Part shown: positions 12,980-25,299 of the stretch, one piece after another
How the letters are laid out: each line of letters starts with the position of its first letter
Position numbering within the stretch: position 1 is the stretch's first letter
DNA from: Diplolepis rosae
Taxonomy: Eukaryota; Arthropoda; Insecta; Hymenoptera; Diplolepididae
Direction: 5' to 3'
Assembly: GCA_030998225.1 (NCBI GenBank)
Contig: JAPYXD010000484.1
Coordinates: 3,286,001 to 3,350,000 of the forward strand
DNA: 64,000 nucleotides
Made by a program: the position numbers and the translations under genes
Notes under the pieces: model-generated
What the model was told of the DNA's origin: nothing
Seen by the model: only the letters and a program-made list of their open reading frames with translations
The model's database searches: none

Positions 12980-13229
12980 GTCAGTACCTAAGAAATGTTT
13001 CTCAGACATGAAATTATACAATGAATTAAAAAGCTGCACATCCGTCCAAATGAGGAAAAATGTGATTGCCTCTGACATCACGGTAGCTATGGTTATCAAT
13101 GCATACAAAGAACATGGTTTTGATAGATTATCTCGTTTGCTTATTGCTACTGATAAAAACGGGAAAATTCGTGTGAAAAATAATAGGAAAGTTACAAATA
13201 AAATCTGTGATTATCTGAAAACAAAATAG
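12980..13229 (+). CDS. Orphan exon-like ORF, product unknown
   Basis: A plus-strand open frame ends at 13229. Its last ~80 residues look like a soluble basic protein (for example NAYKEHGFDRLSRLLIATDK) with ordinary amino-acid use rather than the Phe/Ile/Lys/Asn bias of translated AT-rich noise. An acceptor-like CACGTCAG precedes this part near 12980, so it may be a terminal exon. AATAAA occurs about 195 bases after the stop (13424-13429). I recognise no family, and there is no other exon in view. It could be the last exon of a gene lying outside the recognised features, a captured fragment, or chance. Confidence 0.3.
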
Positions 13230-15200
13230 TAATTTACTTTAGTTTAGTTGGTATATATTTATTGTATATGTATCAAATATTCTAAATAATAATTAATGAA
13301 CGATTGTGATGATAAAAGATATGTATTGAAAAATTGTTATATCGATTCAAGACTGTGAAAATAAGACGAATTTAGTATGTCATTGAGAAAGATTTTACAT
13401 ACTACGTATTATGATATGTATGTAAATAAAGTTGTTTGTATGTACTTAATTCGTTTATTTATCATACGAATAATTAATATGTTATATTTCATTTATTAAA
13501 AACATGATTTTCATAACAAATTTTAATCACCAGTTGGTACGAGCTGCTGAACAGATATAAAGCATACATTTCAAATTTCGCGCACATAACCTACGAATGC
13601 GACGTTGCCACATACCTAACCAAAGACCAAAATCACAGCAATTTCCAATCTTCATTGTATTTGTTATTACTTTTAGAACCCACCTTTGAATGTTATTAAA
13701 GTTGATAACTATTCCTGAACATCTTATCTTTCTACTGTTCAAATCCCGTTATGATCTGTTCGTCAGTTGAGAAGATATCAATGATAATACACGATAAATT
13801 CCGCGATTTCTCATAAGAGCCCATGTTGAATCAACTAGAGAGACGCAAAATAGAAATACGAATATCTCACTAAAAAACTCACCTCAGACCTTGAAATTTC
13901 GTACGGATAATTTTTTTATTATATTCTAACGCTCTGCAAAGTTTAAGATTTTTCTGTTCGTTAATTCTTCATCCTGAGTAACTCCCTTAACTGAAGGGTT
14001 GAGAACAAACCAAGACGATTAAACAAATTCTAAAACACCCTTAAAGTTTTCCGTTGAGTTGGTTGATTGGCGTATACGCGTAACCAAATCTAAATAAAAG
14101 AAATCTCTACTCGTTATTTAACCTTTAACAGAATTAGTAATTGAAATTCGACATTAAGTCAACACTGTCACGTTCCATTGAGCTAAAAAAAAAGAACATA
14201 CGTTATTTTTTGATTCTATTCCGAGTTTTCGTCTTGCGGAAGAGATTATTCATTGAATCAACCGGGTGCACAATGTTTCTTATGATTTAATTACTTATAA
14301 ATGCATTTTATAGTTTATTAAGACGAACAATAATTTGGATTTAAAGGTTAAATTTACCTCAATACATTATATGGATAATAGTTGAAAGGATATTGAGGGG
14401 AAATTTATATAATAGAATTTATTCAAATGATTCACAATTAATTTGATAAAAGTAAATGGAAAATTAACTTAAATAGTTAGGACCTTTCCGTCCTATATTC
14501 AAGAATTGGACAAAAAAATTTAATTTTATAAATTTGGAAGATGGATTCTTCATAAAAATTATAATTTACAAGATAGTAAATTTTAATGAGGGACAATAGG
14601 ATCCATAAAATGGATGATTTGAATATTCTTTAAACAACAATATCATAATTCTAAATCACAATTTAGTTATAGAATAACATAATTTATTAGAGTCCAATCA
14701 AGAAGTTTTTGATGTATTTGTCGAACTAAGTAATAATCCTAAGGAGACTAAATCTCTAAGATAATCATTACATTTTAAGAGACTAAATCTCTACAACACA
14801 AAACACAATTATACACAAAATAAATATTCGACTATATCAGGTTAAAACCTCTCGAAAGGAATTATTGAAATAAAATCTCACGAAACAAAAGTTAAATTCA
14901 ACAAATTCAGGGTCCTCAATAACTTTGTACTGGATTATAATCTTATTATCTTCAATTTAGACCAGGATCTTTACTATAATACAGATTTACTTAATAAAAA
15001 CGGAAGAAATCTTTAAATAGGTGTTTACACTTCGGAAGCTGATGACGAAAAGGTGCACAGTACGTCCACTACCAGTATTTTAGGAGGGTACTTTAAAAAG
15101 TGAAAATGAGTATCAGCGACGCCAAGTTAAGATAGCAAGAACTAATATCAATGCAAACGAAACCCCCGTATCCCGCAACCCAATACCCATTAAGAAGGTG
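13230..15200. other. AT-rich spacer, nothing recognised
   Basis: No protein-like ORF and no recognisable transposon termini. A 12-13-base inverted match (GCGACGTTGCCA) links 13601-13612 with the region before the orphan ORF at ~12918, too short to interpret. Confidence 0.35.
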
Positions 15201-15343
15201 GGCACTGAATGACATTGAAATGTCAAAATCTGGAGAAAAACGGAATCGAGAAAGAAACTTTTGAATGCCTTTCAATGCCTAAGAATTAAAATGCATTAAA
15301 AAGTTTCTTTCTAGATTTTGACATTTCAATGCCATTCAATGCC
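15201..15343. repeat. Foldback repeat, 31-base arms
   Basis: Arms at 15201-15231 and 15313-15343 are reverse complements with two mismatches and share ATTGAAATGTCAAAATCT. GAAAGAAACTTTTGAATGCC and its inner partner continue the symmetry. This is a small hairpin or MITE-like repeat. Confidence 0.6.
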
Positions 15344-17749
15344 TACACTCGAGATACCCTGTAACAAGGCCTCCCTTTTACGAGCGCGTCACGCCTCCCC
15401 ATAACGAGCAGACGATCGACCCCTCTTCCCCCACTACTACGGAATGAAGCGCGCTTGAATTTGAAACGTTTTATTTTTTTGCAAATTTCCCAATTTTTCA
15501 TCCCGTTTTCCAAATTTATCAAAATTTCTATTTTTATTTTTCTCGAGTGTACCTTCTTACTAGGTATATTCTAAAGTGCGAAAATGTTTTAAACATGAAT
15601 CAATGATTTATACCATCTGATTTTATCAAAAGAATATTAAACTATGGTTGCTATGGTTCCAACAGGTTAAAAAGAACATCGGTAGCGACAATAGCGCCAC
15701 CCCTTGTTGATAGAAAACACTATAATTCGTTCCCCTTTTCTCCTATATGAGTGGACCCACTGTGAAAAGGTGAAGGTTTTTAAGTTTTATTTATTTCCTT
15801 GACAAGCTATGTTTCGTATCCACAGTTTACATCTATGTTTTGTTTACAAATCCTATTGGCAGAAATTCGATGCATTCCTATAAATTCAAAAACTGATTTA
15901 GGGACGTAATCTTGAAGATTATCAATCTTCACAAAAGAAATTACTTCTGAATTAAAGAATAAAATTCTGATTAATTCGGTCCATACGATGTTAGATTATC
16001 ATTGAGCTTCTCCAATATCAGCAATCGAACAGGCTGGCTACCAAAACATCAAGAAAATAATCTGATCGAGTTGGTACGCAGAAACATTAATCTGCTGACA
16101 CGAATCTGGCTTCCACCAGCAACAGAAGATTCATAACTTATAGTTTGAATATAATCTTAAAACCTTCCACGGACATGGGATCTTGAATTTCACGCCAGGC
16201 GAAGAACTCATTTTCTACCAAGGCACCAGCAAATGTACAAATGGCATTTCAAAATTGACCAATTACTCCTTGGGTACGACCAGAACGACCAGAAGCAGTT
16301 CACATTCACACTTGAGATAGGTTAGGACAGGATGGCGGGAATATTCAAATAGAACAGGAACACTTGAAGCATGAGCAAATTCATTTTAATATTTTATAGA
16401 AAACAACTTGAAGTCTTTTTTCAATACTTTTCATCTTCTAATTTCAGGCTCGATGACAAAAATTCATAAAATAGAGAAAATACAAACGGAATTAGTTTTG
16501 AAATTAAAAGGTCTAAAGTATGTCCGAATATTGAAATACCGTGCAGCTTCCGAAATCGCAAAATGTAATGTCTTTTATATAATAATCAAAATTTTGTTTA
16601 ATATTTTTATTGAAAAGATTCAGAAAACAATGTATTATTTAATAAAAATAATTTTTGTGAGTTGTAAAATTTTGCAACATCACAATACATTTTCTTTAAT
16701 GTTCTATATGCTCGAGCTTGGCATTCTTGACTACCAAAAATCTCATACTATTTATATTTATGTGGACGATACATTATTTAGTCTACACTTACTGCAATAT
16801 AATATAAATCAGAGTTATTACAGCATTATAGGGATGCAGATTTTCACTCAAAAGTTAATTCCACGTTAATATCAGAAAGTTTTAAATCCTCGTTCTGATA
16901 TCCTATATTATTATACGTATATATTGAAATATCTAATATGGAAGTTCAACAAATAGAAGGTTCACAATTTTCACAAAATTTTTGTCATTGCATTCTTCAA
17001 ATGCTTTTAAAGCTCTTTTTCAAACAGAAATTACAATAATTTATTAATATTAATTCAAAATTAATAATTGTTTTAAATGCACTGTTGAATATGTTCCTAG
17101 TTTTAATGCACTTTTATGCTTGGGTGCCCTAGTGTCGCCAAGTAGCTCATGGAGGCAGAATGTTAAAGATGGATTTTAATTTAATCAGTTTTATGCACAT
17201 ATGCATTAAACTGATTTCACATTTGCTTTGTGGAGTTTGAAGCCTTTAACGAATAATAAAAATGAATATTTATCAAAAACAAAATGTTTTAAGTGGAATT
17301 TTCATCGTATACAGAGTATAAACAGGTTTTGTGTTAAAATTTTTTTATAAAAAAAAATATATATGCACATATATTACATTATTATGTTATGTAAATTTCA
17401 ATACATTATAAGCTTGAATAAACTTTAATGAATGTGCATAAAGGATAATTTGTTCCAAATATATATATATGACTAATAAACGATCAGAACCGAAATATGA
17501 ATCCTAACCTAACTTTTGGGTAACCACTTTTCATCTATCATAATGTAGATAAAATTGTCCCTAAAGGGCGCGCAAAAACATATCATAAATCTAAGATACA
17601 TAGGCTTTCTTCAGATACGTATCTGATATTTCAGTCATATTTTTGAATAGAGTATATCAAGTTTTAATAGTATATTGCATTACAAGAGATGAAACACAGC
17701 GAATGCAACTCGTGTGACTGGCAGCCCTCGCTTCGCTCGGGCAGCATAC
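15344..17749. other. Intergenic sequence, no supported gene
   Basis: The first ~120 bases are more GC-rich and CpG-containing (near 15360-15460). The rest is AT-rich. An open frame at 16408-16869 is dominated by Ile, Phe, Tyr and Asn and is probably chance, although an acceptor-like CTAATTTCAG lies within it near 16445. Confidence 0.35.
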
Positions 17750-18016
17750 TATTTTTCATAGCAACTGTTTTGAGAATTTGATTTTCGGTAGCGGTAGCGG
17801 TAGCGGTAGCGGTAGCGGTAGCGGTAGCGGTAGCGGTAGCGGTAGCGGTAGCGGTAGCGGTAGCGGTAGCGGTAGCGGTAGCGGAAGCGGAAGCGGGACG
17901 AAAGTGCGGTTTGCAACCCTACCTTTAAAGTTTCGACCCTAGGGTTGAAAATCGCAGTTTCGTCCCGCGTTACAGGTACCGAAAATCGGATTTTCAAAAG
18001 AGACGCTATGAAAATA
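17750..18016. repeat. Hairpin element carrying an expanded (GGTAGC)n microsatellite
   Basis: Inverted arms share CATAGC and GATTTTCGGTA (left arm 17750-17790; right arm about 17973-18016). Between them lies a hexamer array of about 16 GCGGTA units (17786-17882), ending in two GCGGAA variants. An inner inverted pair GCGGGACGAAA/TTTCGTCCCGC follows. The array starts exactly where the left arm reaches its terminal CGGTA, so the hexamer probably grew from the arm sequence. Confidence 0.8.
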
Positions 18017-18929
18017 ATTTTGTTACGTTACGTGCTTTTTCCTTTGTAATAATGCTCGCTTAACAAATTCTTTAATTCAAGAATTATTTTCCTAGACATT
18101 TTTTCAAATTTACCATTAATTAAAAGATTAAAATTTCCATACCAAACGCTTTAATGCTTTATTATATACAGCTTTTTATCAATTAATTTTTCAATTACTT
18201 GGATTTGTATCTATATCAAAGAAAATGACCTAATTTATTATTTATATCCTAGATTCACTGCGAAAACAATCTTATAGTTACGTAAAATGAAACTATGTAA
18301 GTTGTTAATTTTGGTATATTAAATTTAATACCTCAATATATTAAACCTAACACACCAGTGTATTGTTTCACGAATAATATACTGAGATATTACATTTCAT
18401 ATACAAATGTTCATTGGATATAAAAATATTTCTAACAGTTTAAAGCCCTCAAAGTTTTAGGTTTTTAAAGTTTAACCATTCTGATTCTGTAGGTTCGAAA
18501 AGAACTAAAAACATCCAATTGTTTAAACTTGTAATTCCAAAATTTCTAAACTCAAATTGCTTCTAAAATAGAAAGTTACTAAAAATTGATACATTATTTA
18601 TTTGAAAGATTTCAAATTAAAAACAAATTAATATTTAAAAATTCGTTAGATTTGATCATTAAAAAATTAATCTTTTCAAAGTGCTACAAATTCCAATTAT
18701 CAAGTAAATTTGAAATGTTTGCTAACAATAAATTATAAGCAGGGCTTTAAAATGACTTTTTTCCTTGAAGCGGGATAGAAGAGAATTACTTTGCCTTCAG
18801 TTCACGTAACATTCACTGCAGTGAATACAAGAAATTTTATACCAGGGACTTTGCGATGCATCACATCTATTGTTATATACTTTTCGTTCAATATGGCTAC
18901 CATATCGGAAGTAACCTTAACCGTTTTAC
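18017..18929. other. AT-rich spacer, nothing recognised
   Basis: No protein-like ORF. Simple AT-rich sequence. Confidence 0.35.
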
Positions 18930-19152
18930 AATACTTTAATGGAATTTTATTACCAAAATGTAATGTGAAATTACGCAGTCGAGGTATTGTAAAGTGGGAT
19001 CACAGTACTTGTAAAGTAATTTTTCGGAATAACAATACAAGTGTTGTGAATTTGCTGTGAAGCGGTGCCACCATCAATTGTGAAATTACAATACATCATG
19101 TGTTGTAAAATTACATTACGTTTTAGTAATAAACTTCCATTACGGTATTCTG
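18930..19152. repeat. Foldback MITE-like repeat
   Basis: An arm starting near 18932 (TTTAATGGAATTTTATTACC) is the imperfect reverse complement of an arm ending near 19150 (GTAATAAACTTCCATTACGG). The symmetry continues inward over about 70 bases per side. CACTGTAAAAATG on the minus strand lies just outside the right arm. Confidence 0.55.
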
Positions 19153-19439
19153 AAATGACGACATACATTTTTACAGTGTATGTATATCCATTGCTTTTAA
19201 ACCTTTCAACACTTATCTTTCTTTGGACACATTGTTCACATATTTACTAGCACACGGAAATAAATATTTGTGTAAAATTATCAGACTATAATCTAATCTT
19301 AGACTATAATGTAATCTATTATAATAATGAACATTTATTAGGATTTCTATTATAGAATACCCTAAATTACCTATAAAAATCCCCATCTAGATGGTAATAA
19401 TATATTGTGTTGCAAGGGCGTGATATAGGTGATTCCTGC

Positions 19440-19630
19440 ATGTATGTGAGCCCGGCAAAACCCGTGTCTAAATCTAGATCGTCTAAACTCAGATCTGGCT
19501 TGGACTAGACATTCTAGCTAGCAGTTAGCCAGAGCTGTAACATTTTTGTGAAGTCTTAAGCTAGACAATCTAGCAAGACGCAAATCAGCGGCTATTCAAA
19601 CGCTAGTTAGACTCTAGACATGAATTTACT
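19440..19630. repeat. CTAGA/CTGGC-rich degenerate motif cluster
   Basis: Dense short motifs of the type CTAGAC, TCTAGC and GTTAGCCAG, in both orientations. Similar clusters occur at 29860-29950, 30390-30560, 57470-57560 and 59695-59820. They look like subterminal repeats of a DNA transposon family, but no complete element is visible here. Confidence 0.35.
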
Positions 19631-20225
19631 TAATGAATAGAGTTTTAACATCGGATTCTGAACATTGGAATTTAAGAATTGAGATTTGATTTTTGAAAAT
19701 TGCGACGAAAATTTAAGTGATAGAAACTTGAAAGTTTTTATACTGTAAGAAAGAAAAAACTTTTTGGCAGTAATAATTTCATATTTTAGATCATTTTAGG
19801 CCCCCTATAAATTTTCTAAAATATTGAAAAAAAATGTACATGGAAAAAATTAGTCGCTTAAAAATTCGTCGAATTTGTGTACTAGTCTTGGATACGAGAA
19901 AAAGTTAATTAAAGTTTTAAAACCTCCTTGTTGAAAAATTTGATCAATAATTATCTGTTAATTACAGCGGTATATAATTTTCTCGACAGTCGCTGAAAAT
20001 GTAGAACGCAAGGGCGTTATAATCTCTAATCCAGCTGACGAAAGCCTCAGCGACAGTCGAAGAAAATCTAGAAGAAAGGAAAAAAAATGTTATTCATATG
20101 TTTCACAAGGTCAACACAGACGCACACACACAATGTTTTCACAGCATACTTGACTTTTTGACTTATACGGGAAGTTAACCTATACTAAACCGACTTAATA
20201 TTATGACATATAACGCTGCATTATA

Positions 20226-21133
20226 CAGGGCGGGCCATCTAACATTTGGAATATAAATCGAATATAAAAAAAACTTATTGATATTTTTTCAAAAGAATAG
20301 TTTGATTAGAAAGATTGAACTTTTCCATTTAAGAATGAAACAAAACACCATTTAAATGACTGCCACGGCTGGCTTTACAGTACCCCATTCGACCAACCCA
20401 ATTTTTCAGTACATTTTCGATTCTTTGCGCAAAAGGTCAATAAGGTCAATAAGCAAAATTGTCGCATTTGAGGCTCAGAAAATTCAAACTTAATCATTGA
20501 GAAGCCGATGAACCCACAACGAGTGACTGTTTGGTGCGAATTTTGGTACGGTGGCGTCATTGGGCCATTTTTCTTCGAAAATGAGCAAAGAGCCGCCGTT
20601 ACGGTCAATGGCGAGCGTTACCGTCTCATGCTCAACGAATTTTTGTTTCCAAAATTTGAAGAGGATGACATGGACGACATTTGGTTTCAACAGGACGGGG
20701 CCACTTGCCACACTGCCAACGTAACAGTCGATCTTTTGCTCACCGTTTTGGAAAATCGAATAATTAGCCCAAATTCTGATGTAAATTGGCCGCCTCGGAG
20801 CTATGATTTGACCCCGTTGGACTATTTTTTGTGGGGAGCCGTTGAAGATAAGTGTTACACTAACCATCCAGAGATGATTGAGGCCTTGAAACACGAAATC
20901 AAAGTTGCCATTCATGGGATTAAAGCCCAAACAATCGAAAATGTTCTGAAAAATTGGGTTGATCGAATGGGGTATTGTAAAGCCAGCCGTGGCAGTCATT
21001 TAAATGGTGTTTTGTTTCATTCTTAAATGGAAAGGTTCAATCTTTCTAATCAAACCATACTTTTGAAAAAATATCAATAAGTTTTTTTTTTATATCCGAT
21101 TCAAATTCTAAATGTTAGATGGCCCCCACCCTG
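20226..21133 (+). mobile_element. rosa-like (DD41D) Tc1/mariner-superfamily element, deleted
   Basis: A 908-bp element flanked by TA (20224-20225 and 21134-21135). It begins CAGGGCGGGCCATCT and ends AGATGGCCCCCACCCTG. The terminal inverted repeats are unusually long: about 175 bases at each end are reverse complements, and the inner part of the right repeat overlaps the transposase 3' end. The N-terminal half of the transposase has been deleted, so this copy is nonautonomous. Confidence 0.85.
20457..21026 (+). pseudogene. DD41D transposase, C-terminal part with in-frame stop
   Basis: Remnant of a cut-and-paste transposase. The frame visible from 20457 (NCRI...) contains a TGA at 20469-20471 where the family has Trp, and is then open to 21026. 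From the ATG at 20508 it gives 172 residues. It contains WFQQDGATCHT with a catalytic Asp at residue 63 and DLTPLDYFLWG with Asp at residue 105. The 41-residue spacing identifies the DD41D (rosa) family within the IS630-Tc1-mariner superfamily. The first catalytic Asp region and the DNA-binding domain are missing. The last codons run into the terminal inverted repeat. Confidence 0.85.
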
Positions 21134-21480
21134 TACACTAATGCAGTTTCGAACGCTTTCGACCGGCTCTTAAACACTAACTAGGCGTTTTTCTCACCAC
21201 TAGTGAGAATCAGAGCTATTTCTGTAGTATGAAGGGCCCCGAGAATCACTAAATGACTTTGTCACATTTTGAAAGATTTAAAAATCTTCATTTAGATTAT
21301 GAGCTTTGAGAATGAAAAGATTTCAAATCTTCAGTCCATAAAAATTAGGTGCTTATAAAATTCGAGACTAAGCAATTTTATGAACAATTTTAATGAATAA
21401 GCAATTTTATAAATATTAGTTAAATAATATTTAAATATAGACAGTTTTAATATATTTAATTTAAAATTTCTGATTATCAT

Positions 21481-23959
21481 ATCTTGTAAAGTATCAGGCT
21501 TCTTGAATTTCTACGTTTCTGAAGTAATTTTGTGAATTTAAAGTTCCATTGAAAAGATGGTAAATTCTGAAATTTTCTTTCCTTTTGAAGTTTCTAAAAT
21601 TAGAAAATTTCATCTTTAAAATCTACTAATGATATTGAATAAAATGGCCTTTCTGGTAATTTTTTTTTTCCAGGACTATATGTGTGTCTCAGAACACTAT
21701 AATATCCATAATAGTTCATGTTGATGTTATGCGGTTTCAGGCCAGTGTATAGTATACAAGTAAATCATTGTATTTGTTACCAGTGTAATATTAATTATAT
21801 TACCAGAAAGGCCATTTTATTCAATATTATTATTACTTTTTTTTTATTTATTTATTTTTTATTACTTTTATTGTTTTTTTTTTATTTACTTTTATGTGAA
21901 GGTCTGGAATATTTACTTGGAAGGTTGAAATATTGAAGTTATTTAATTAATATAACAAACGTATATCTTTATTGACGACACTACATAAGGATTGAGCTGT
22001 TTAACAATGTAATTCGGACTTGGTATCCTGGTTGGCTTCTCACGGATGGTATTTGAGATCAGGCATAGTTGCTGGTCAGAATGGAACTGCTTACTTCTAT
22101 CTAATTCTATCTAAAAATTCCTAAGTGTAATGTAGAACTAGAGGTACTTGCTTGCCGAAGGTTACCAATCGTTCCCGAAGAGGAAAAACCCTGAGTTCGG
22201 AGCGTCGAGCGGTAGCTGGGTCATTTAATGATTTTGAGGTATCGTCAACTGACCCTTAGACGGCCAGGTTCAGACCTGAAGAATTTTATGAGTCTAACAA
22301 TGGGTCGAGAATTGAAAGAAAAACTTATTTCGTTAAAGGCATAAAATAGCGACATGGTTCTTGGTATTTGACGAAGCTTACTCTAATGAATATGTACTAT
22401 ACAATTTCAAATTCTAAAACTAATCTTATTGCTAGTGCGAGTCGTTGTAATGTGATTCTAGTATTCTATTCACGTTTACAATTGACTGTTGGTTTTCCCC
22501 TGGGTTTAAGACGATCATATAATTTGAAGATTTCCCGTTCTACTACAATTATTTGAATTAAGACTAAAAAACATAAATAAACTTGTTGCCACGTAACATT
22601 TTATTTATTATTTGTTTAAGAAATCATTTTTTTTAATTAGCTCCCGCAAAGTTGAAAGAAAAGTAAGTAAAAGTAGACAAAAGGACCAGTCTTTGTTTTT
22701 GAAACTTCATTTGCATTTATTTAGTGAGAAATTATGATGCATTGCTATTTTGTCTTTTGAAACCAAAGTCGAGAGCAATTATGTAAAATGGAGGGAAAAA
22801 AATGTATTCTGTGTCTGTGTGATGTTGTTTTTTTTTGTTTGAGAAGAGACGAAAAGAAATGGTATCTAAGGACTGTGAATGAGTGGAAAATATTTTTCTT
22901 TTTGTGTGCTAGCTAACGGAAAAACGTAACTACACAAGTTTACTTTTAACGAGAAGAGTCTTTTCTGGTTTTCAAGGCTACTCATTTTAGTTAGGAAAAC
23001 CTGTACCCAAACATAACTTTTCCAGAAACACTCAGGCAACAAGAACGTAATGCTTCTATAATAATATTGAATGTTTGAAATTATCTGCTTATTTCGGAAG
23101 GTTTCTATATAATTTTTAGTTTTGCTTAGATTTTTTATATGAAATATTGAATTCTCTTAATAATTTTTAATTGAATTATTTATGAAAGTTTTATAAAACA
23201 CGAATTTATTTGTCTTACAGGCAAAAGATAAGCAACCCCTTATGTTGCTTCTCCTATATCTAGATCCTTTTCATCTTCCCTACCAATATCTACCTCTGAA
23301 AGTTTCTCATCAGATTCTCATTAGTATCGTAACCACCCTCGCCTTTATAAAAAAAAAGCATGAGCAAGCCTTAATCTCTATGAATATGTTCCATCTACTT
23401 GAAGAATTGTTTTTGATTTTATGAGTTACGAAATTTACCGTTGAGGTTGCTTTATTTAACTATTTTGCCAGAAAATACTTTAAACATAATGAAAAACATA
23501 ATGCTTGCAATGTTACAAAAATTATTGAATTTAGAACATTTGAACATCATTAATACAGTATAAAAATACAATTATCAATCACTAGATTTTTCACGTACGT
23601 TTCTGATTTTTTTTCTCTATGTAGTCATTACAGAAACCCAAATCAGTAAAAGAATTATGAAAAAATGTAAAGAATAATAAAAAAATCCTATTAGCAACTA
23701 TTATTCAATTTTTTGATTGCGAAAATATTTCCCAGATGTTTGTAAGATTTATGTAAGTACTAAACGTGTACATATACTTGTTTTCATCATGACATATTAC
23801 ATTTGAAAAAATGAATTTCATAAACATTCAATGATGAATTTTGACAAATTTATTTTAAAATTATATTCAGTCGCTTATAAATAATTATAAGGTGCTGTCG
23901 GGAGGTTTGAGTTACCGCTATTTTTCCGCTTTTTGACTGACATTTCGAATGTCATTAAT
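21481..23959. other. Intergenic sequence, no supported gene
   Basis: Mostly AT-rich. The block 22000-22340 has more balanced composition and may be an unclassified mobile-element fragment, but I see no terminal repeats or domain. An acceptor-like TTTGTCTTACAG lies near 23210 before a short Leu-rich open frame that I do not support as a gene. Confidence 0.35.
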
Positions 23960-23965
23960 TTTTAA

Positions 23966-25290
23966 ATTGTATATGCGAGTTGTAAAGTTATTTTTACGAG
24001 TGTAGTGAGCAAATGTAAATGGCAAGGGCGCTGGCTCGAAGCACAAAGAGGAAATCTGTGCAAAACTGGAAAGGAGGAATAAGTTTGGAGGAAGCTGTGG
24101 AACACCGAGGGTGAATTTGCAGGTGTGAGGAGAGTATGGGGCATTTTGGAAGTTCATCACAACACCATCGCATGCAATACGTGCAAAATAGCAGTTCGTT
24201 TGAAGTGTACCGATCTGAGTTCCTGTTGTTTTTAGTCATGTAAAAATTGTGACGCCGATTTAGATGAAGAATCAGACGAGTCGGATAACTATAATAATGC
24301 ATTTTTTTACTTTTTAGGGCCATTCATACAAATAAATAGTTCATTTTTATTGATATTGGGCGTTTTTATGAGTTTTTTCAGAATTTTTAAGGTGACTCAA
24401 ACCACTCGAAAAATTTTTTTTTGCCCAAATTTCAAACTTTTGAAAAATAGAAAAATTGTTCGGTGTTTTTGCAAAAAACGGAAGGATGCAGAAGTATAGT
24501 TATAGTTACGATCTTTACATTTTCAACGGTATATCAAACTTCTTGATATCTTCATCCAGTGAGAATTTACACTAAAAAAACAAAACATGGCTGAAACCGT
24601 TCGCGTCTTCCATATACATATGCACTCGTATAGTTTGAATCCTTTGAGCTGAATTGGAAAACACATGATATGCCACAAGAGTGGGGATAATCTGTAAGAG
24701 GCAGAGGATTAATTCACAAAGGATTGAAATTGACTTTATGTTAACATTGCACTACAAAAGTATTTTATTACATAATCTTGGTGTCTCAGTTGCGTGAAGC
24801 ATATCAAGGTTACTTTATGGTTGTTCCAAGTTTTCGCTTGTATGACTTTTTAAAAATCAGCGGGACGAGGATAATGGCAAAAAGGGGAAAACCCGGTGGC
24901 TACCGGGAAGGAAAGAGAACAAAAGCGGCCAACTAAAGATGAGATACTTTCTGCCACTATTCTCTTCGCTCCTCGACTCTGAAGAAGACATTTGGAGTAG
25001 GCCATTACCTCAACCCGCGTGCCATTGGCTATCACCGACGCGTTAAAGCCGCTGCAATTACAAACTCCGCCAGTCTCATCATCTCTTTTCAACTCCCCCC
25101 CCCCACCATTCCTCATACTTCTCTCCTCACGCCTGCACATTCAACCTCGATACCTCACAGTTTCCTCCAAACTTATTCCTCCTTTCCAGTTTTGCACAGA
25201 TTTCCTCTTTGTGCTTCGAGCTTCGAGCCAGCGCCCTTGCCATTTACATTTGCTTCCTACACTCGTAAAAATAACTTTACAACTCGCACC
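23966..25290. repeat. Element with ~170-bp inverted arms
   Basis: The left arm (about 23966-24140) and right arm (about 25118-25290) are reverse complements over ~170 bases, with shared strings AAATGTAAATGGCAAGGGCG, GAGGAAATCTGTGCAAAACT and GGAGGAATAAGTTTGGAGGA. The ~980-bp interior has no transposase. Arm-derived open frames on either strand are shadows of the repeat. It is probably a nonautonomous foldback element. Confidence 0.65.
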
Positions 25291-25299
25291 ACTGGTATC

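Larger units (their letters stand above)
19840..21480 (+). repeat. Interspersed repeat family Y, copy 1 (interrupted)
   Basis: Matches 41090-42670 in order. Shared landmarks are TTAGTCGCTTAAAAATTCGT, GAAAATGTAGAACGCAAGGG, CCAGCTGACGAAA, CGACCGGCTCTTA, GAAGGGCCCCGAGAATC and TCGAGACTAAGCAATTTTAT. The rosa-like element at 20226-21133 is inserted in it. No ORF is shared between the copies, so the class is unknown. Confidence 0.65.

Noticed and set aside
16408..16869. 153-codon plus-strand ORF
   Set aside because: Composition is dominated by Ile, Phe, Tyr, Asn and Lys as expected from AT-rich noise, with no domain. The acceptor-like site inside it is not supported by a matching donor exon.
17749..17997. 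Minus-strand ORF coding an Arg-Tyr dipeptide repeat
   Set aside because: It is only the translation of the GGTAGC hexamer array. No other coding signal.
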